Assembly (NCBI RefSeq): GCF_036373705.1
Contig: NC_089855.1
Span: 11,179,219 to 11,243,218 of the forward strand
DNA length: 64,000 nt
Direction of reading: 5' to 3'
Source: Amia ocellicauda
Lineage: Eukaryota; Chordata; Actinopteri; Amiiformes; Amiidae
Shown here: piece by piece, positions 41,623-55,860 of the stretch
How the letters are laid out: each line of letters starts with the position of its first letter
Position numbering within the stretch: position 1 is the stretch's first letter
The notes under the pieces: generated by a model
Databases searched by the model: none
Seen by the model: the letters and a program-made list of their open reading frames with translations, nothing else
Told to the model about the DNA's origin: nothing
Position numbers and translations under genes: made by a program

Positions 41623-43996
41623 GCGGAAATGCGCAGCGCGCTGCGGCACTGTTTACTGGACTGGCAGCGACAGGGTCCTAATAACGTCAGCGATTTGAAG
41701 GGGGTGCTCACATATATCTCAATTGAAATATAACATGTGTGTATATATTTAATAGCATTTATAAAATCTATTTCAATTTCAATACATTACAAGACTGGGT
41801 TGTATAGATGTTAGTTGTTCAAATTGCCGAGAAGCAGTCTTAACTGTTTTTTACAAATACTGATAAGATGGTACAGTCCGTTTGTGCTTGTTTACGTCTG
41901 ACATCACAGGCTGCGGAAGCGGCGCATTTGAAAAAAGTGCTGCCGTACAGCTGATCGTGTTGTTAGTTATCTTATGTTTTATTTCTTTGCACTTCTTTGA
42001 CAGACATCTTTTATTGTATTGTAGATGTGTCTTCGTTTTCAACAGACTAACTTTTTAGCTGAAAGTAGTCTTCTTGCATGTCTGTAACGAAACGTATTGT
42101 AAACTAGCTACCTTTAATGTAAATTGGAAAGGAGATTCACCAAATATAAAACAGTATGGGAAATAGTATTAATCGAATGAGATATATGTATGTGTTTTAA
42201 TGATTACAGTAATAATACACCCTTTATGAAAACGAAGTAGGCCTATAGTATCACTTTCACAGACCTTGATGATCACCTATCTAGACAAGTAATAATATGA
42301 TGCTGTGATAGCAGACCCTATTCTGTGTAAGTATACGTAGTATACCAAAACATATTTATCCACATTTTCCAAAGACCTGATACTATTTTACTAATAGTGA
42401 TATTTATGTTTGTGTTGTTTTTTAAATCCAATTTGAAGCACTTCTGGGCTTGATATGCAGACCCTGTAAAGAATTAAAATATTACATCTGCTATCTTCCT
42501 TCTAACTACAAAAGCTGCTTCAGGAAATATCCTTTGATGATGTAAATATAACTTTCCAAATTCAAATTTACAAGCAATGTGTTTTACTTGCAAACTTGTA
42601 AATATGTTGGCACCTCCACTAAAAGGCCTACAATTGATCACAAAGCTTTCATTAAGATGCACAGATTTAGGTAAAGATCTGAGAAACACTAGTACTTTAC
42701 TACTCTCTAAAAATGCATACAGGTTATGCAATACTTAAAGACAATGCTTTAACAGCATAACTGTAATATTTACTTACTAAGTATATTCATTAGATTTAAA
42801 CTAAATGAAATAATTCGATTTTGGGTACTAGTCATTTATTGTATTGTTTTCATTAACAAAATTACTACATCTCAATATGTCAGATGTTTTTAGTTGTTAA
42901 AAAATTCTGCACAGTTTGCTGTATTTAATGCATTTTACATTAGCTACAGAAGGCTGTGTTTAGTAGATATGAATGTGTGAAGATAAGTAGTTATTTTGTA
43001 AATGTTTGAGGCATTAAGGAACATATTATAATTTGTATGTTGTTAATAAATGTAACAATAAACAGAAGGGGAGGTGTAAACATTATTAAATGTGTGGTTA
43101 CTTTCAGATATTCACTTTAAGTCAGTCCTTCACCTGAATCAGTGCCCTCTGCCTTTCAGATCTGGGCATGTCTGTCTATTGCCTTACCACCCCAAGAAAG
43201 GAGTGCTGTGTGCTGTTTTTTTTCCCTCCTATGGTAGCTTCATATTGCATTTACCTACCTCTGCTTTTAAGCATTTTGAATGAGCACCTTTCTGGACTTT
43301 CTTCCTTCTGCCCCAACAGAGCCTCCCACAGCATGCTGCCTCTTCTGCTTCTCCCTGAGAGGGGGAGGGCTTTAGCAGAAGGCGTGAGCTCTGAGTAGCT
43401 GTGGAATGGGTTGGCACTGGGTTGTTACAATTAGGCCATGATGTTAAATGCAGTAGACACTGAGGACAGTAGATGAGAGGTGTTGGCATGGGCAGGAGGG
43501 ATTGGCTTTGTGTAAGGAGAGGCGTGGCATTGCAGTGGTTAGAGTGGTATGGATCAAAGAAGTTGAGGCAGGACTTACAGTGGGAAAGGAGGGGTATGTC
43601 TCTAAAGGAAGTTCTTCTTGATGAGATGGGGAGGGAGAAAGGGCTTCTGTGGCAATCAAAATATTGTGACTTGACTTATTTTTAAACAAGCAATTGCTTC
43701 CCGTTCATTCTTTCTAAAGACCAATCAGCTGCTCTTGAAGGTGTCAGGTAAGATACAAGTTCTCATGGGGGAAGACACCAGCAGTCTTTGAAACTTTGTA
43801 TTGTATAGTACTATTTTTCAAATTCATATCAATTATCAACATATTACTGAAAATAAAGGTCAAGTGATGCTCAGGGTATGTTTCCAACAGCACCCTCATG
43901 TGGTTTACTTATATACAATACTTTGAATAATTTGTAATGATTAGTTTCCTGAAGTAGTCAGAAACGACTTGGCTATTTTGCTGAGGTTCACATGAA

Positions 43997-43998
<2 letters not shown>
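41623..43998. other. Intergenic between the divergent mfsd9 and tmem182
   Basis: The two genes are divergent, so this region holds the mfsd9 promoter. The part next to mfsd9 (41625-41700) is CpG-richer and includes AACGTCAG, a CRE-like half site. Further on, 43150-43650 is GC-richer, with GGGGGAGGGC and GAGGCGTGGC, but has no exon I recognise. Confidence 0.4.

Positions 43999-44052
<54 letters not shown>
43999..44052 (+). repeat. (TTA)n microsatellite
   Basis: About 18 units, upstream of tmem182. Confidence 0.9.
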
Positions 44053-44054
<2 letters not shown>

Positions 44055-44628
44055 GTTTTATGTTCTCTAGGAAAATGGAGGGGAAGCTTACCAGATCCGG
44101 TAGAGAGAACTCTCACACAACTGTGTTAATTAACTTTGTTCTTCTTTACCCAGCTGTAAAATGTGCCACTGTATTGATAATTAGTTTTTAATTAAAGAAG
44201 GGTTGTAACTTATTCACTTATGAGGGCTTTCAAAATGTATTTCATGGATTTTACACAAAATTGAACCTAGTGTATTTATGAAAGATTGTGAATTACTTTC
44301 AGGTTAAAAATAAATAAATATAAATCCATTAACTGAAAATGTAATGTGCTTGGGAAGAAAACAAAATAACGAAAATATATTTGGATCATTGATGCCAGAA
44401 CATCTTTTTCTTAATTATCTGGGTAACATGGCCAAAAAATAATGCTTTGCAATAAGATTATGTACACAAATGTAAAATAAATGTACAATATTTTTATTTA
44501 CAGCAGTTTAGCACATTTTTAATATATGGAAGTAACAATGTATTTTACCTACATTTTATATAACCATAGATACTTAAACAAATTACATGTATTTTTACCT
44601 GTTCATCTTACCCACTCCTTGGTAGGTC

Positions 44629-44774
44629 TATTTAAAAGAGTGTAACTTCTGTGCTCCTACCAACTTATTTTAGTGTCACCCTTCCTTGTGCTGTCTGTGG
44701 AGGCCAGTTGCCAGTTATTTTTGCTTGGCCACACCTCTGAGCAGTTAGGATCTTCCATCAATATCCAAAAATAG
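44629..44774 (+). promoter_or_regulatory. Putative tmem182 promoter: TATA-like box and MEF2/CArG-like site
   Basis: TATTTAAAAG (44629-44638) could serve as a TATA box. CCAAAAATAG (44765-44774) is one base from the MEF2 consensus read on the minus strand. Muscle expression is known for TMEM182, so a MEF2-like site is plausible, but a single AT-rich match is weak evidence. Confidence 0.3.
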
Positions 44775-44899
44775 ATGGACAGTTCCATTTGGCAGTTCAA
44801 TGTGTTTGGAGAGACCAGCACACGAAAGCCAACTGTGACAAGAACTCAGAACTCCTTCCAGCTGAAGACAGAAAGCAGTGCAGGGCAAAGCCAACAGAT

Positions 44900-45585
44900 A
44901 TGAAGCTTAGTGTTGCATTGTTCTTTGCGGGGTTTTTTGGAGCTCTGGGAACCGTGTTTTTCTTGGTGTCATTTGGGACGGATTACTGGCTCTTGGTGTC
45001 TGAAACTTGTTCACCTAATGAGACAGCAAGCAAAACAGTAACTGAGGTGTGTTTTTGGGGGGGGGGATTACTAAGCTGTCTGTTCGTTTGGGCCAAGATC
45101 ACTAACTATTTTCTAAAATTTTAACAATTTAAGCTAAGTTATTAAAAATATACAAGTGTGTATGTTTGTGTCTATATAGTAATATATACTGTACTATAAA
45201 CTGTACAGGATTATCATTATTTTTTATTAATACCATATTTTATATATATTTTTAACTCTATAGTAAGAATAAGAAGTAATGTAGTCTATAAGAAAAAAAA
45301 TTGAAAAACAATTAACATATTTTGGCCATTATTTGACAGGGGTTGGTACAATTCATAAGCTCATAATTCTTTAATTATTAGTAATTAAGTACTATATTGA
45401 TTTGTGACCTTTTTTATGAAATACCTTCTTGCAGAAATTTCCAGAAGCTTATTATGGTTTATGTTATTAAGTTTGTATTCATTTTACCAAACTATAGTAC
45501 ATACATATTATTAAGGAGTATTTACTATGTATTACCCTTAGATAATTGATAAAAACAATTATGTAAGTTGAATAATAATAGAGAG

Positions 45586-45630
<45 letters not shown>

Positions 45631-48600
45631 TTACATATTGGTTGGGAAACTTCAGTGTGGATATATGGTTCAACGTCATTGTGCAGTAAGTGTAAAATGA
45701 AAAGTTATTCAGGGGATGTACAGTAACTCGGTAAGAGCACATGAAAAAAAGAAAGAATCGGCAGCAGCTGTTATCTGTGGAGCTTACTGTGCAGCTGGGC
45801 TAGCTGATTCAATGTGATGGATATAGAATCGACTGACACCCAGATATTCGTTTTGCCTTTCCTGTCTCAGATCATTGAAAGTATCTACACCCTTCATTTG
45901 TCGACCTCTGGTGAACACTAGAACAGAAAGGTTATGGACAAGGAAAGTCAAACATCTGGTGATGATAAAGCAGGGTTCTCACAGTTCTTGCAACATCCAA
46001 ATGCCTTTGCTTAACAAACGCCTACAGAAACAGCCATTGAATTCTAGCTTGTCGACAACTGGAGGTGATCTGCTTAAGACAATGAATCTGAGGTTGTGTG
46101 ATGCATTTTATTCTTTTTTTTTAGCGTGGAGATGGGGTATTGTCACAAAAGGACACTGATACGACCTTTTACCACGAGGGCCTCTTTTGGAGATGCACTT
46201 TTGGTGGAAAAATGGGAGAGGACAGCATGTGGAAGTTCTGGTTCAGTAAGTAATCTCTAACACATATTCAGTTAAACATACTGAGTTTGCATTAAAAAGC
46301 ATATTTAATTTTCACACAAGTAACTACAAAAAACATGAAAAGAGACAAGGAAGAGGAAGGAAACAACCAGCACTTTCACCCAAAGTGATTATCTTGTGAA
46401 TCACCTAATTCCAGAGAGGCTAGTCAACTCTACCATGTTATATTTTATATCCCTCCTGCTTTCCATGCACTGATGTTACACAGGAGCATTTTAAGAAGGA
46501 CATTGTTTTAGCTGGAAAAATAATGACTCCAATGGAAACATTCTTGCCCCAAACTGCTGACACATTCTGTTAGATTTGTAGAATGTCCACCTCTTAAACC
46601 ATGGGTTAACTTTTACCTGGACCAAGTTGGCTATACCTTCTTAAGTTTTTCTTTTCTTAATCTTAATTAAAAAAAGCCTTTCAACACTTTAAAAACACAC
46701 TGGTATCATAACCACTACAAAGATAGGTGTGGTTGTCTTGCATTATAAGCAAGTGCACCACTGGCAAGAAAATCCAATAAAGCTGCAATTGCAAAGCCAT
46801 GTGCATCTAGGGCCTTGAAGTCAGCATCTTTAAATGAAACAGATAAGTGGGAGGATACAAACCCAGTAATCCCAAATTTGGAAAAATTCACATGATATAT
46901 TTTGGAAAGCTGGCTCTTGTACTCTCTCATTCCCATGCCAAGACTAATGCAATATGGCTTAGGCTTGATTCAATGGTTGAAATTAGTGCTGTACTGAATG
47001 ATTTTTAAATAAAATAAAATACAATAAAAATATTTTTTTTTCGATTAATCGATTTACTTGATTTTTATTGTTTTCATTTAATAATGGCTTCCTTACTGGA
47101 TGATATTCTGTAATATCAACTCTACAGTATTAATTTGGTCCTCTCACTCTGTTCATGTTCTGTATCCAAATAGCAAGTATGAACTAAACAAAACACATGA
47201 CATTGAGAGTTCATTTACCTCTGATAAGTTAAAAGTTTGCTTTGGCATTTACTGTCCAAAGGAATTGACTTCTTCAGGATCACCAGCTGCTTAGCTATCC
47301 CCATTATGTTGGCTTAAGCAATGCTATGAGCTTTATTGCATTAAACCTTACATCCTGGTATCACATAAATGAATGTTCTTCTTTTTTTTAGCCAACCAGC
47401 CACCATCAAAGGTCTGCTCACATGCCTATCTCTTTCCATTCCCAACTTCAGCAGAGACTAACAATTCCACGGCCTATTCTCCTGTCAGTAAGTACTGCCT
47501 GCTGGCCAGTGTGCTCTGCAATTACTCACACACAGGAAAGGTATTTTATCCAGACACAGTCAGAAATACTGATATACAAAATGCTAGGGTTTTCTTTAAG
47601 ATACTTCTTATTTTTTTCAACTGCTCTGTTGTCATTTATAATCTACAGAACTTATTTTAAAATAAGTATATGTTATGCAGTGGATCCAGTCCAAGAGACA
47701 ACCCAAGCATGCTGTTGGTGTTGTGTGAAGCAGCAGGAGTCTGCAGTTTGAAGGGTCATTTGCAGCTCAGCTGGGATCAGTCTTAGCAAACCTACTGCAT
47801 CGCATGCTTACGTGCAGCTGCCCTGGTCTTTCCCATTCAGTGCAGGGGATAAAAATATTTTAAAAAGCCACATTGTAAAAGTAATTTTGACTTATGAATA
47901 GAGAGTAAATCATATAGTAAATGAAACCACCATGCAAATGGCATCCTAATGTAGCAACAGAACACCTCAGCACATACTACTGAGCACAGAGCGCTATTTC
48001 AATAGAAGTCATTGAGATAGAACAGTATGAAAAACATCTAGGGGTTTTCACACATATAGTAAAAAAACAGCATTTTTTCACACCATGGCCATGTTTGTCC
48101 TTGTTCAGGTGTTTCTTTCTTTTTTTTTTTACCACAAAATGAATTAATGTATATGTATTTGTATTTAAATTAAGTATACATTTTCTTAATACAACACCAT
48201 GGGGAACAAATCCATTGTTATACAGCAATATGGTGTGTGTAAATTCTAGAAATGAAATGCTTGAGGTTTAGATGTTTGTAGAAAGTTAACTGCATGTTAG
48301 TTAAGGACACAGACTCTTCAGAAGTTGTGCTAATGGGCGGGCTGAGCTGAGACGTCTTGGCTTTTCATGAAAGCAACTGTGAAATCATACTTGGTACAGA
48401 TACCCTAATGGGCAGTAGTCTTTGACATCCTGGTTGCCATATCAAGATCATCAGTGCGGGATGCTTTTTGTTTTGCAGTCTACCGAGGGTTTTGGAGTAT
48501 CTTCATGCTTATCGGAGTGGCCGCTGTAGTCATAGGTGGATTCGTCATCATCTGTGCTGCTCCATTTGCCAGCCATAAGCTTTATAAAGCAGGTGGAGGG

Positions 48601-49526
48601 CTATTCTTAACCTCTGGTAAGTCACAGTACTTGTGTGATTAAGTAAGTTCCATTTCACTTTAAAACATTTGATAAATCTACTTGCCTCCAAGCTGTGATC
48701 AACTTAAACAGACATGGATTAATTTTAAAGAGGTATTCATCATTTTGTGTGTCCGTTACGTGAAGAGAAATGATGTGCATGACAACAAAATCATTTCAAT
48801 AGTAAGTCTAGGTGTTCTTTCAGAGTATGGATTTCATAACATCCTTTTTTTCTGTGACAACATGGCATTAAAACCTGCCATTGGAAAAAAATAGAAGTTG
48901 TTGATTGATTTAGTGATCAGTAGGGCTACATAGTAAAGCACATCCAGAGTACTGTTGTTAAGTAGCAGACTTGACAAAAGCTGCCCTCTGATCAACCTCT
49001 ATGTTTAGTACATTCTATCACTTTATTGTGGACCCTAGCACGATGACGTAGTATATTTTGGAGCAGTTCCACTTGCCATGGTGAAGATTGTGTTGTAATT
49101 TGATACCACAACCTTTAAAACAAGGATTACTTGTGCTGGTTGGAAGGAAGCAGAGTGTACAGTGTCAGTTCTATGCAGATCAGGCCACATGAAATGAAAT
49201 TAATCATCATTAAACCACATTTCTGGGGCCATTCTAAGTTAGGTATTGTATAGGTTGTTTACAGCAATAAAATGGATCTTGTTTTGTACTCTCTTTTTGC
49301 AGGGCTGTTCTTCCTTGCAGTCATCGTCATGTATGTCATCTGGGTCCATGTCTTAGATGGGCTGACTGAGTACACCATTCAAAAGCAGTCCCAGTGTAAA
49401 GACTTCACCGTCAACGTCAGATATGGCTTGTCCTTCATGTTTGCACCTGTGGGAGTCTTCTTTTGTCTGCTGGCTGGCTTGCTCTTCCTTTTAATAGGAC
49501 GTACAGTGCAGTTGCATTACAATTAA
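44900..49526 (+). CDS. tmem182: Transmembrane protein 182, 5 exons, complete
   Basis: A four-pass claudin-superfamily protein expressed in skeletal muscle and fat (family knowledge). The exons are 44900-45046, 46125-46245, 47392-47487, 48479-48616 and 49303-49526, all GT-AG with matching phases, giving 241 residues (about 229 recalled for human). The first membrane segment is residues 6-26, followed by a large extracellular loop. Trp30, the GLFWRC motif (residues 68-73) and Cys98 fit the claudin W-GLW-C-C signature. NET (residue 40) and NST are possible glycosylation sites. Exon 4 holds the second helix ([19 protein letters not shown]) followed by [17 protein letters not shown]. Exon 5 holds the third and fourth helices. 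An in-frame ATG at 44789 would add 37 residues; I prefer 44900 because the hydrophobic helix starts there. Confidence 0.9.
45589..45628 (+). repeat. (GA)n microsatellite in tmem182 intron 1
   Basis: About 20 GA units. Confidence 0.9.
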
Positions 49527-50880
49527 ACACAAAGGCCATCGAGCAACGTGCACATTGGAACAGAGACTGGATGTTTTATGCTTGCCAAAAAAAATGTGCA
49601 TATAAAATCAACATCATGGATATACGACAGGAGAATGATCATCAGATAGTTGTAGCGATACATGTACAGGTCCCAACTGAGTATTGTGAGTTAGTTCAAA
49701 ACACAAATGTTTATTAGTTTCAATATTGAATGTTCATTCATACCTATGTTCCATTAAAATTACTTTTTTGTCTGATGTTGATACACACAGCACTTTTATA
49801 GCATGAAATTGAAGCATAACTGTTAATCTAAGGATGATACACCAGTTTTTTTGCTCTAACCAAATGGTTATTTTCAGTCAGTCAGTTGTGCTGTTGCTCC
49901 CTGATACAGTAGAATATACTGTATATTAAGTATATTATGTTTAGTCGTATTTAATTCATAACATAGCATAGCATTATTAGTTTGATTTACACAGAGCACT
50001 TGTGCTCTAACAATATTTTTAGTAGGTTTGTCACTTTCAGATACATTTCAGTCTTTCCTCTTAGTGTTCTGGGTTTGGGTGGGATTTGCAATGAAATTAC
50101 ATCATTTTACCAGGTGGATCCACTATAATCTTGATCGTTTTAGCATCCCAGTGCATTAACCCTTGGGCTGCCAGTGACTTGCCCATATATGTGAGTGCTG
50201 CTGTTTGAATGCAATTATTTTTTAATGTTTCTTATTTGTGTTTAGTTTGGCTTCATTTTAATTTAAAATCAGTTTCAGAAAATTACATTACATTATTATG
50301 AATTATGAATGATTTCAATTAATTGTATAATGTACAACTGCAATACACAGTGCCTTCTTTGAAGAAGGATATATAGGATGAAGAACCAAAGACAATTTGT
50401 TTTTCAATTGACACAGAGGAAATTATGAAATGTATATTTTATGCTTTGTAGTTTTTATTTTTATTTGGCAATAAATGCCAACCAGCCTGTGGTTTAAATA
50501 AATACAATTCCATAATTAACAAACATACAGTGCTTTAAGAAAATGTAGTTATGTTATATTATAATATTATAATAATTATTATTTTTTGTAATTTAATTAT
50601 TCAGTTTGCTGTATAGTAAATTGTACAAATAGGATCAGGTCCTGGAAAAAAATGTTTTTTTCCTTTTCTGTATAAAGAATTGTAATGCTTCTGTATTAAA
50701 ACCATCATTTAAAAATAGGATTTGATAAACAAATACTGTAAGCTTATTTTCTATTTGTGTATTACTGATAGTTTAGGTATATATTGTTTTCCACATTGAT
50801 TTTGTAGCAATTCAAGATCAATTTTAACGTTTAAATATGCATGGCTGTACAGTTAAAGCAATAAAGAAAAAAATAAAGTA
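49527..50880 (+). other. tmem182 3' UTR
   Basis: AT-rich sequence after the stop codon. Two close AATAAA signals at 50860-50865 and 50872-50877 are the best candidates for the 3' end. Confidence 0.45.
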
Positions 50881-53800
50881 TACATGTACATACCTATTTT
50901 GCAGTTTTACATTTCCAGTTTGAGGTAGTAGATTTAAACATTGTTCAGTGTTTTGCCTTTCACATTGAAAATGCTTTTCTTAAGGTACATGGGAAAAGAT
51001 ATATATGTAACCTCTTATGTTAATTATATATATATATATATGTATATGTATGTATGTGTGTGTTTTGAGTAGACTTTATTAAATATTGACAGTGCTGACT
51101 ACTTACCTACAGTATTTGGTTAAGATATTCATCTACAGAGGTACGGTAAATGGAAAAATATTTCTAAAGCCTTCTAAAAGTTAAACTTCATTTCTTAATT
51201 TGGCTGAAATATAGACAGTGGGTAAATGGTAATCCATTTAATGTAACAATCTCAGAGATATATAAGGGATTTAGGATGTTTGATAATTGCCTAATTTAAG
51301 GTTATAGTTTTTTGTTTTCATATTCTATGTCGCTTTGTAAATTTGCTCATTTTTGGAAAGGTTAGAAATAATGATTCTGAATAATATAATGGTCTCTGGG
51401 GAAAAATTAAGGCATATAACACAGGGAATAACCCCTGTTTAATATTTATTAAACTAATAATTGAACTACATTGTAGTTTTATTTGTATGAAGATTAACAA
51501 GCCTCTCTGCCCTTTCCCTTCTCCTAAAATAGCCTTGTTCTCTCTGTCCTGGAAGAACATCAAAAAGTTTTGCTTCCTCATGAGCCCAGGTTTCAAACCC
51601 CAGATCATCAAAGTCCTGACACGGCCTCCCAAAATCTCCCACTGTGTAGGCCTACTACTGGGATGCCCCACTGATGAAAACATCCAGGCCCTTACTTTAT
51701 GACTCTCTGATCGTCTGCCAAAGAGAGAGAGACATGCAGATGGCAAAGGAAGAATTCCACACATAGCCAAGTGTCTCTGTTGCAGGGTGGGAAGACGTTG
51801 GCCTTGGGTCCACCTTCATACTGACGATGGGAGTGCCGGTACTACCCTCAGGAATAGTTTGAGTTATCTTATGCAGTTAAGACGGGCCAGAATTGTACAA
51901 CTGTGCTGGAGTATCATCTGTGTTACACAAATAACCCCTCTCAGTGGATTGCTACCAGGCGTGGCTGTTGTATGTAGTTGTGAGAAAATATACTGTACTA
52001 TAATTGATTGACAGGCTTGTGATGCTGGCAAGACATTTGTAGGACATTCAGTACATCTTCATGCTGAGAACTTTGTAATTGTGATACCTGTCCATTATTC
52101 AGGGCTCTCGTCAAAGGAAATATGTGACATAAAGAGAAATGTTAAGTTTGGAAAGAGAAGGTTGAATGGCAAAGCAATCTAGGCTGGCTTCACAGAGTGG
52201 TTTAAAACAACTGAATGCCATGAAGCAGCTGGCAGGATTTCTGACCATAGCTATAGTGTTACACATTACTGCCAGAGATCTTGTGCTGGCTTGGCAGCTA
52301 TTTTAAAGTCCATTCATATCAAGTTACCTTGTAGCTAAACTAAGTTAAGCAAATAGTCATAGGACTCATAAGATTTTTATTATATATAATTTATTTCCCC
52401 ACTAAATCAATTTAAAAACATTAATTTGGACTTGGGATGTTCTAGTTCATATTGGTTGATAGGTTGTAGTAATAGTTTATTTTCATCTCTGCTAATCCCG
52501 ACTTCATCTATTTTCATCAGCTTTCTCCTGCTTTTTAAAGAAAATCTTGATTGAAATATTAAATCTATTCAGGCACTCATTTGCCCAATACGGCCACTGT
52601 TTACAGACGGTATATACAACTTCAAGAATGAGATGATATGTCTACAGAGAGATTAATTGAATATATGGCAATGTTTAGTTTGTCCACTAGGGGATAATAA
52701 TATTCTGTAATAAGAGGATTAGTGTCCTCTCCTTCAACCTGGGAGTATGTGAAGCAAGGTAGTGAGTGAAGAAGCCAGAATAGACCATTCATGTCAGATC
52801 CTATAGAATGGATACATCTTATTCACAGTCAACTGGATGTAGGACATTTCTCCCATCCCAGGCTTACACATCATTCACACAGGAACTACCAGACCCTTAA
52901 AACTGCAGGGGTTCAATACAGGTACAGGTGAGTCTTATTTAAAGGCTACAGAAATGAAAACTAAACCCAGGTAGATCCCAAACCCAAACTATGATCATTG
53001 CAGTGACAGGCATCATTCATAATACTGATCCGCATAAACTAAACGTGGGGACACACACATGAGGATCATCACAGATGCGATTGGTGATGCACATAATGCT
53101 CCTTTATGTGCTTGACATACAAATAAGATTGTCAGTGATCGTAACTACTTCCTTTTAAGTAATGAGCTGATCCAGTAATTGTTTAGCTAAAAGATTGAGC
53201 ATCGAACACAATAACTACTAGATTATAAACAAATAGCATTTACTTCAACTGACAATTGTTTGATTTTGTTATGGTGGTGGTTAAATCTATTCTCTGCAAA
53301 GAATGACTGATACGCTGAATATAAGCAGACTTTTCCTTAGCTGATGGTTGGTATTTAAAACGAAAGAAAAAACAAAATATGAAAATTGAAATTGAAATCG
53401 TTCTGCATTGAAGCTCTAGAGTTGTTGAGAAATCAAATTCTCCAGGCTTTTCAAAGTAATCAAAACCATCATAAACAGATGTAGGGATTTCACCTTTTCT
53501 ATGGCCTATTTCTTGCTAGATAATTGTGAAAACTTGAAATGATTCAGCATCTTAAGTCTTTTGCAGTTGGACATGTTACTTCTTATAGTTTCACTCACAA
53601 CATCTGTTCCTAATCTACCCCAGCAAATATCTATTTAGAAAATGGTTAATGAAAGTGATACTTCATAAAAGATCTTGTGAAATATAATCTGGATATTTTT
53701 CAAATGTTCTTTACTTATAGTATCCTGTTCTATACCTACAATCATAAATGACTCACTTTCATACATTACAGTTAGCAAAGGACAGTCAGCAGTGTGTTTA

Positions 53801-53950
53801 AATATATAGTTTAGATCAGACTTACATCAAATACATTTGTCAATTGCTCCAAGTGTGAAACTACTATCCTTTCTTGAAAAAAATCTTGAAAGGCATTTGC
53901 AATTTCAACCCAGCTGAATTCTTCTAGGTTGTCTCAAGTGATTTGCTGGA
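50881..53950. other. Gene-poor intergenic DNA
   Basis: An (AT)n-type tract lies at about 51026-51050. Minus-strand ORF 51318-51770 and the overlapping plus-strand ORF have no recognisable domain. No transposon ends were recognised. Confidence 0.4.
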
Positions 53951-53954
53951 CATA

Positions 53955-54024
53955 CAGCTCTGGAAAAAGAGCCCACTCCAAGTTCAGAAATCAAAGTTAA
54001 GTGGTCTCCTTTTTTCCACAGCTG
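53955..54024. mobile_element. 70-bp mini Tc1-type element (CAGCTCTGG ends)
   Basis: Decayed CAGCTCTGGAAAAA ends are flanked by TA at 53953-53954 and 54025-54026. The core at 53974-54000 is the reverse complement of the 27-bp core at 33480-33506, with one mismatch. Confidence 0.7.
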
Positions 54025-54238
54025 TATTTAGATTCTGGTGCTATGCAGATCAGAAATGTAGTACAAATATTTGTTTATTGTCTTTGAGGTTATACATATT
54101 GTTACTTTACTATTGTGTCAGTGGCAACACAGTGCTGTGTGATATGGTGCAATAGCCATGCTTATGTATAGTAATTGAAAAAGCCAGAAAAAGGTGTGAA
54201 TAGTCCAGAAGGAGAAGTCCCTTTCTACCTAGAAACAA

Positions 54239-54239
<1 letters not shown>

Positions 54240-54291
<52 letters not shown>
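54240..54291 (+). repeat. (ATT)n microsatellite
   Basis: About 17 units. A (TTTC)n tract follows at about 54420-54461. Confidence 0.9.
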
Positions 54292-54356
54292 GCTTTTACA
54301 TTCATTGTCATTTAATTTGACTTTAAATTTCTAAAATCCATGCAATATGCACTTCC

Positions 54357-54370
54357 CCACTAGGGGGCAG
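54357..54370 (+). promoter_or_regulatory. CTCF-like motif
   Basis: CCACTAGGGGGCAG matches the CTCF core consensus on the plus strand. It lies after tmem182, in the opposite orientation to the site at 30409. Confidence 0.4.
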
Positions 54371-55479
54371 TCTTGTTTTACCAGTAAAATAAAGTCAAGC
54401 AATGCCTGTTAGTCTTTTTCTTTCTTTCTCCTTTTTCTTTCTTTCTTTCTTTCTTTCTTTCACCAGTACTAACATTGAACAAAATACAGAAATCAATATA
54501 TACCTATTGACATATTTTAAAATTACATATTCATCGACTATTTCTATTTACAAGCATTGAGATCAATCAATCAAGTCTCTGAGACTTTCCAAATGTTGTC
54601 TACTATAGCTTTTTTGGAGAACCTGTTTCACACCAAATTACTATATGACTGCCCTTACTTTTCAAAAGGCAAATCTAACAATGTATCTCAATAACATGTG
54701 AGTGTGGCTGTTTGACATCACCTTCCTAGAGGCCAACTAGCCCACCTTGAAGAAGCAGGTAGCATAGTCTGAGAACAGGCTTAACAAAAAAAAGGTTATA
54801 TAGTTTTTAATACAAGCATGTTCTGAGACTAATACAAAAGGAAACACCAGAGACCAATGCTGTTGCAGTCTATGGTGAGACATGAATATTTCAAATGCCC
54901 AATACACAATGAAATTAGCAAGTACTGAGTTATCATGAGATTCAATTGATAGACGAGTTGAAAACTTTAATGAATTAATACTAAAATTGTTATATATGTG
55001 CATTTATTTATATTTATATATACATATACATGTATATAAATGATGGAACTATCACAGTTTGATGATTAAATATGTAAAGCATGACTACAGGTGTAGTTAT
55101 ACATTTTATAACTATATTTCTGTTTGTTTTAATGCGTAATATACTATTCACCCCTTTTTAATCTCAACAGTGTACAAGGTAAGCATAATTACATTTCTGT
55201 GTCACATTTGTTGCTGTAATGAAACACAGCTTAAATATCTTTGTCATTCAGCACAGAAGGCATCTAACCCCCTTGAAAGCATTGGAATAAATTGATATTT
55301 TAAGGTAGATTTTAATGAATACTGTGGCTTATTCAATCATAACTTCCAGTTAAGTTTGATCTTTTGGCAGATTCATTACCATTGTATTGCCCCCTGAATT
55401 TCATATGAAACTAGTCGTACTGCTCAGCCTTACACATTCTCACTATTTTTCTTTCTCTTAATCTAATTCTTTGTCTCTG

Positions 55480-55860
55480 GGAGACGAGAGTGTCCATTGC
55501 AATTACAGGATGAACATTAAATCCATGTGCGGTGAGGCATTTTAATCTTTTCTGGTGAAAATGTCATTAAAAGAGAGCCCGTAATTTTGAAGTACAGTGT
55601 CGTTTGCTAGAGGTTTTTCAGACTAAGAAAAAAAAATCTTGTTTCCAATGAAGCTAAACGTCAAACTGAGCTGGTAATCACTTTGCAATTCAGTGGGAAA
55701 CATAAAGGAGCTTGCAGCTGGCCCCATATCATAAAACGCACTAGCTTTGGACGGCCTCTTTTGTATGTGATGTCCAAGCCACTTGTTAATTTTAATGCTA
55801 CTCAAGGTGCCTGAATCCACCCGTTACGTGTGATTAAACTGCAGGATCCTGTAAGGTTTC
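55480..55860. promoter_or_regulatory. Candidate conserved non-coding element
   Basis: This block is repeat-free and of even composition. It contains homeodomain-type TAATT/ATTAA words and a run such as AAACTGCAGGATCCTGTAAG. It sits in the gene-poor region beyond tmem182, where vertebrate genomes have many enhancers near POU3F3 (from memory). Conservation is untested. Confidence 0.25.

Noticed and set aside
51318..51770. 150-codon minus-strand ORF
   Set aside because: The length alone is unremarkable in 64 kb. It has no recognisable motif, no exon junctions and no neighbouring exons.
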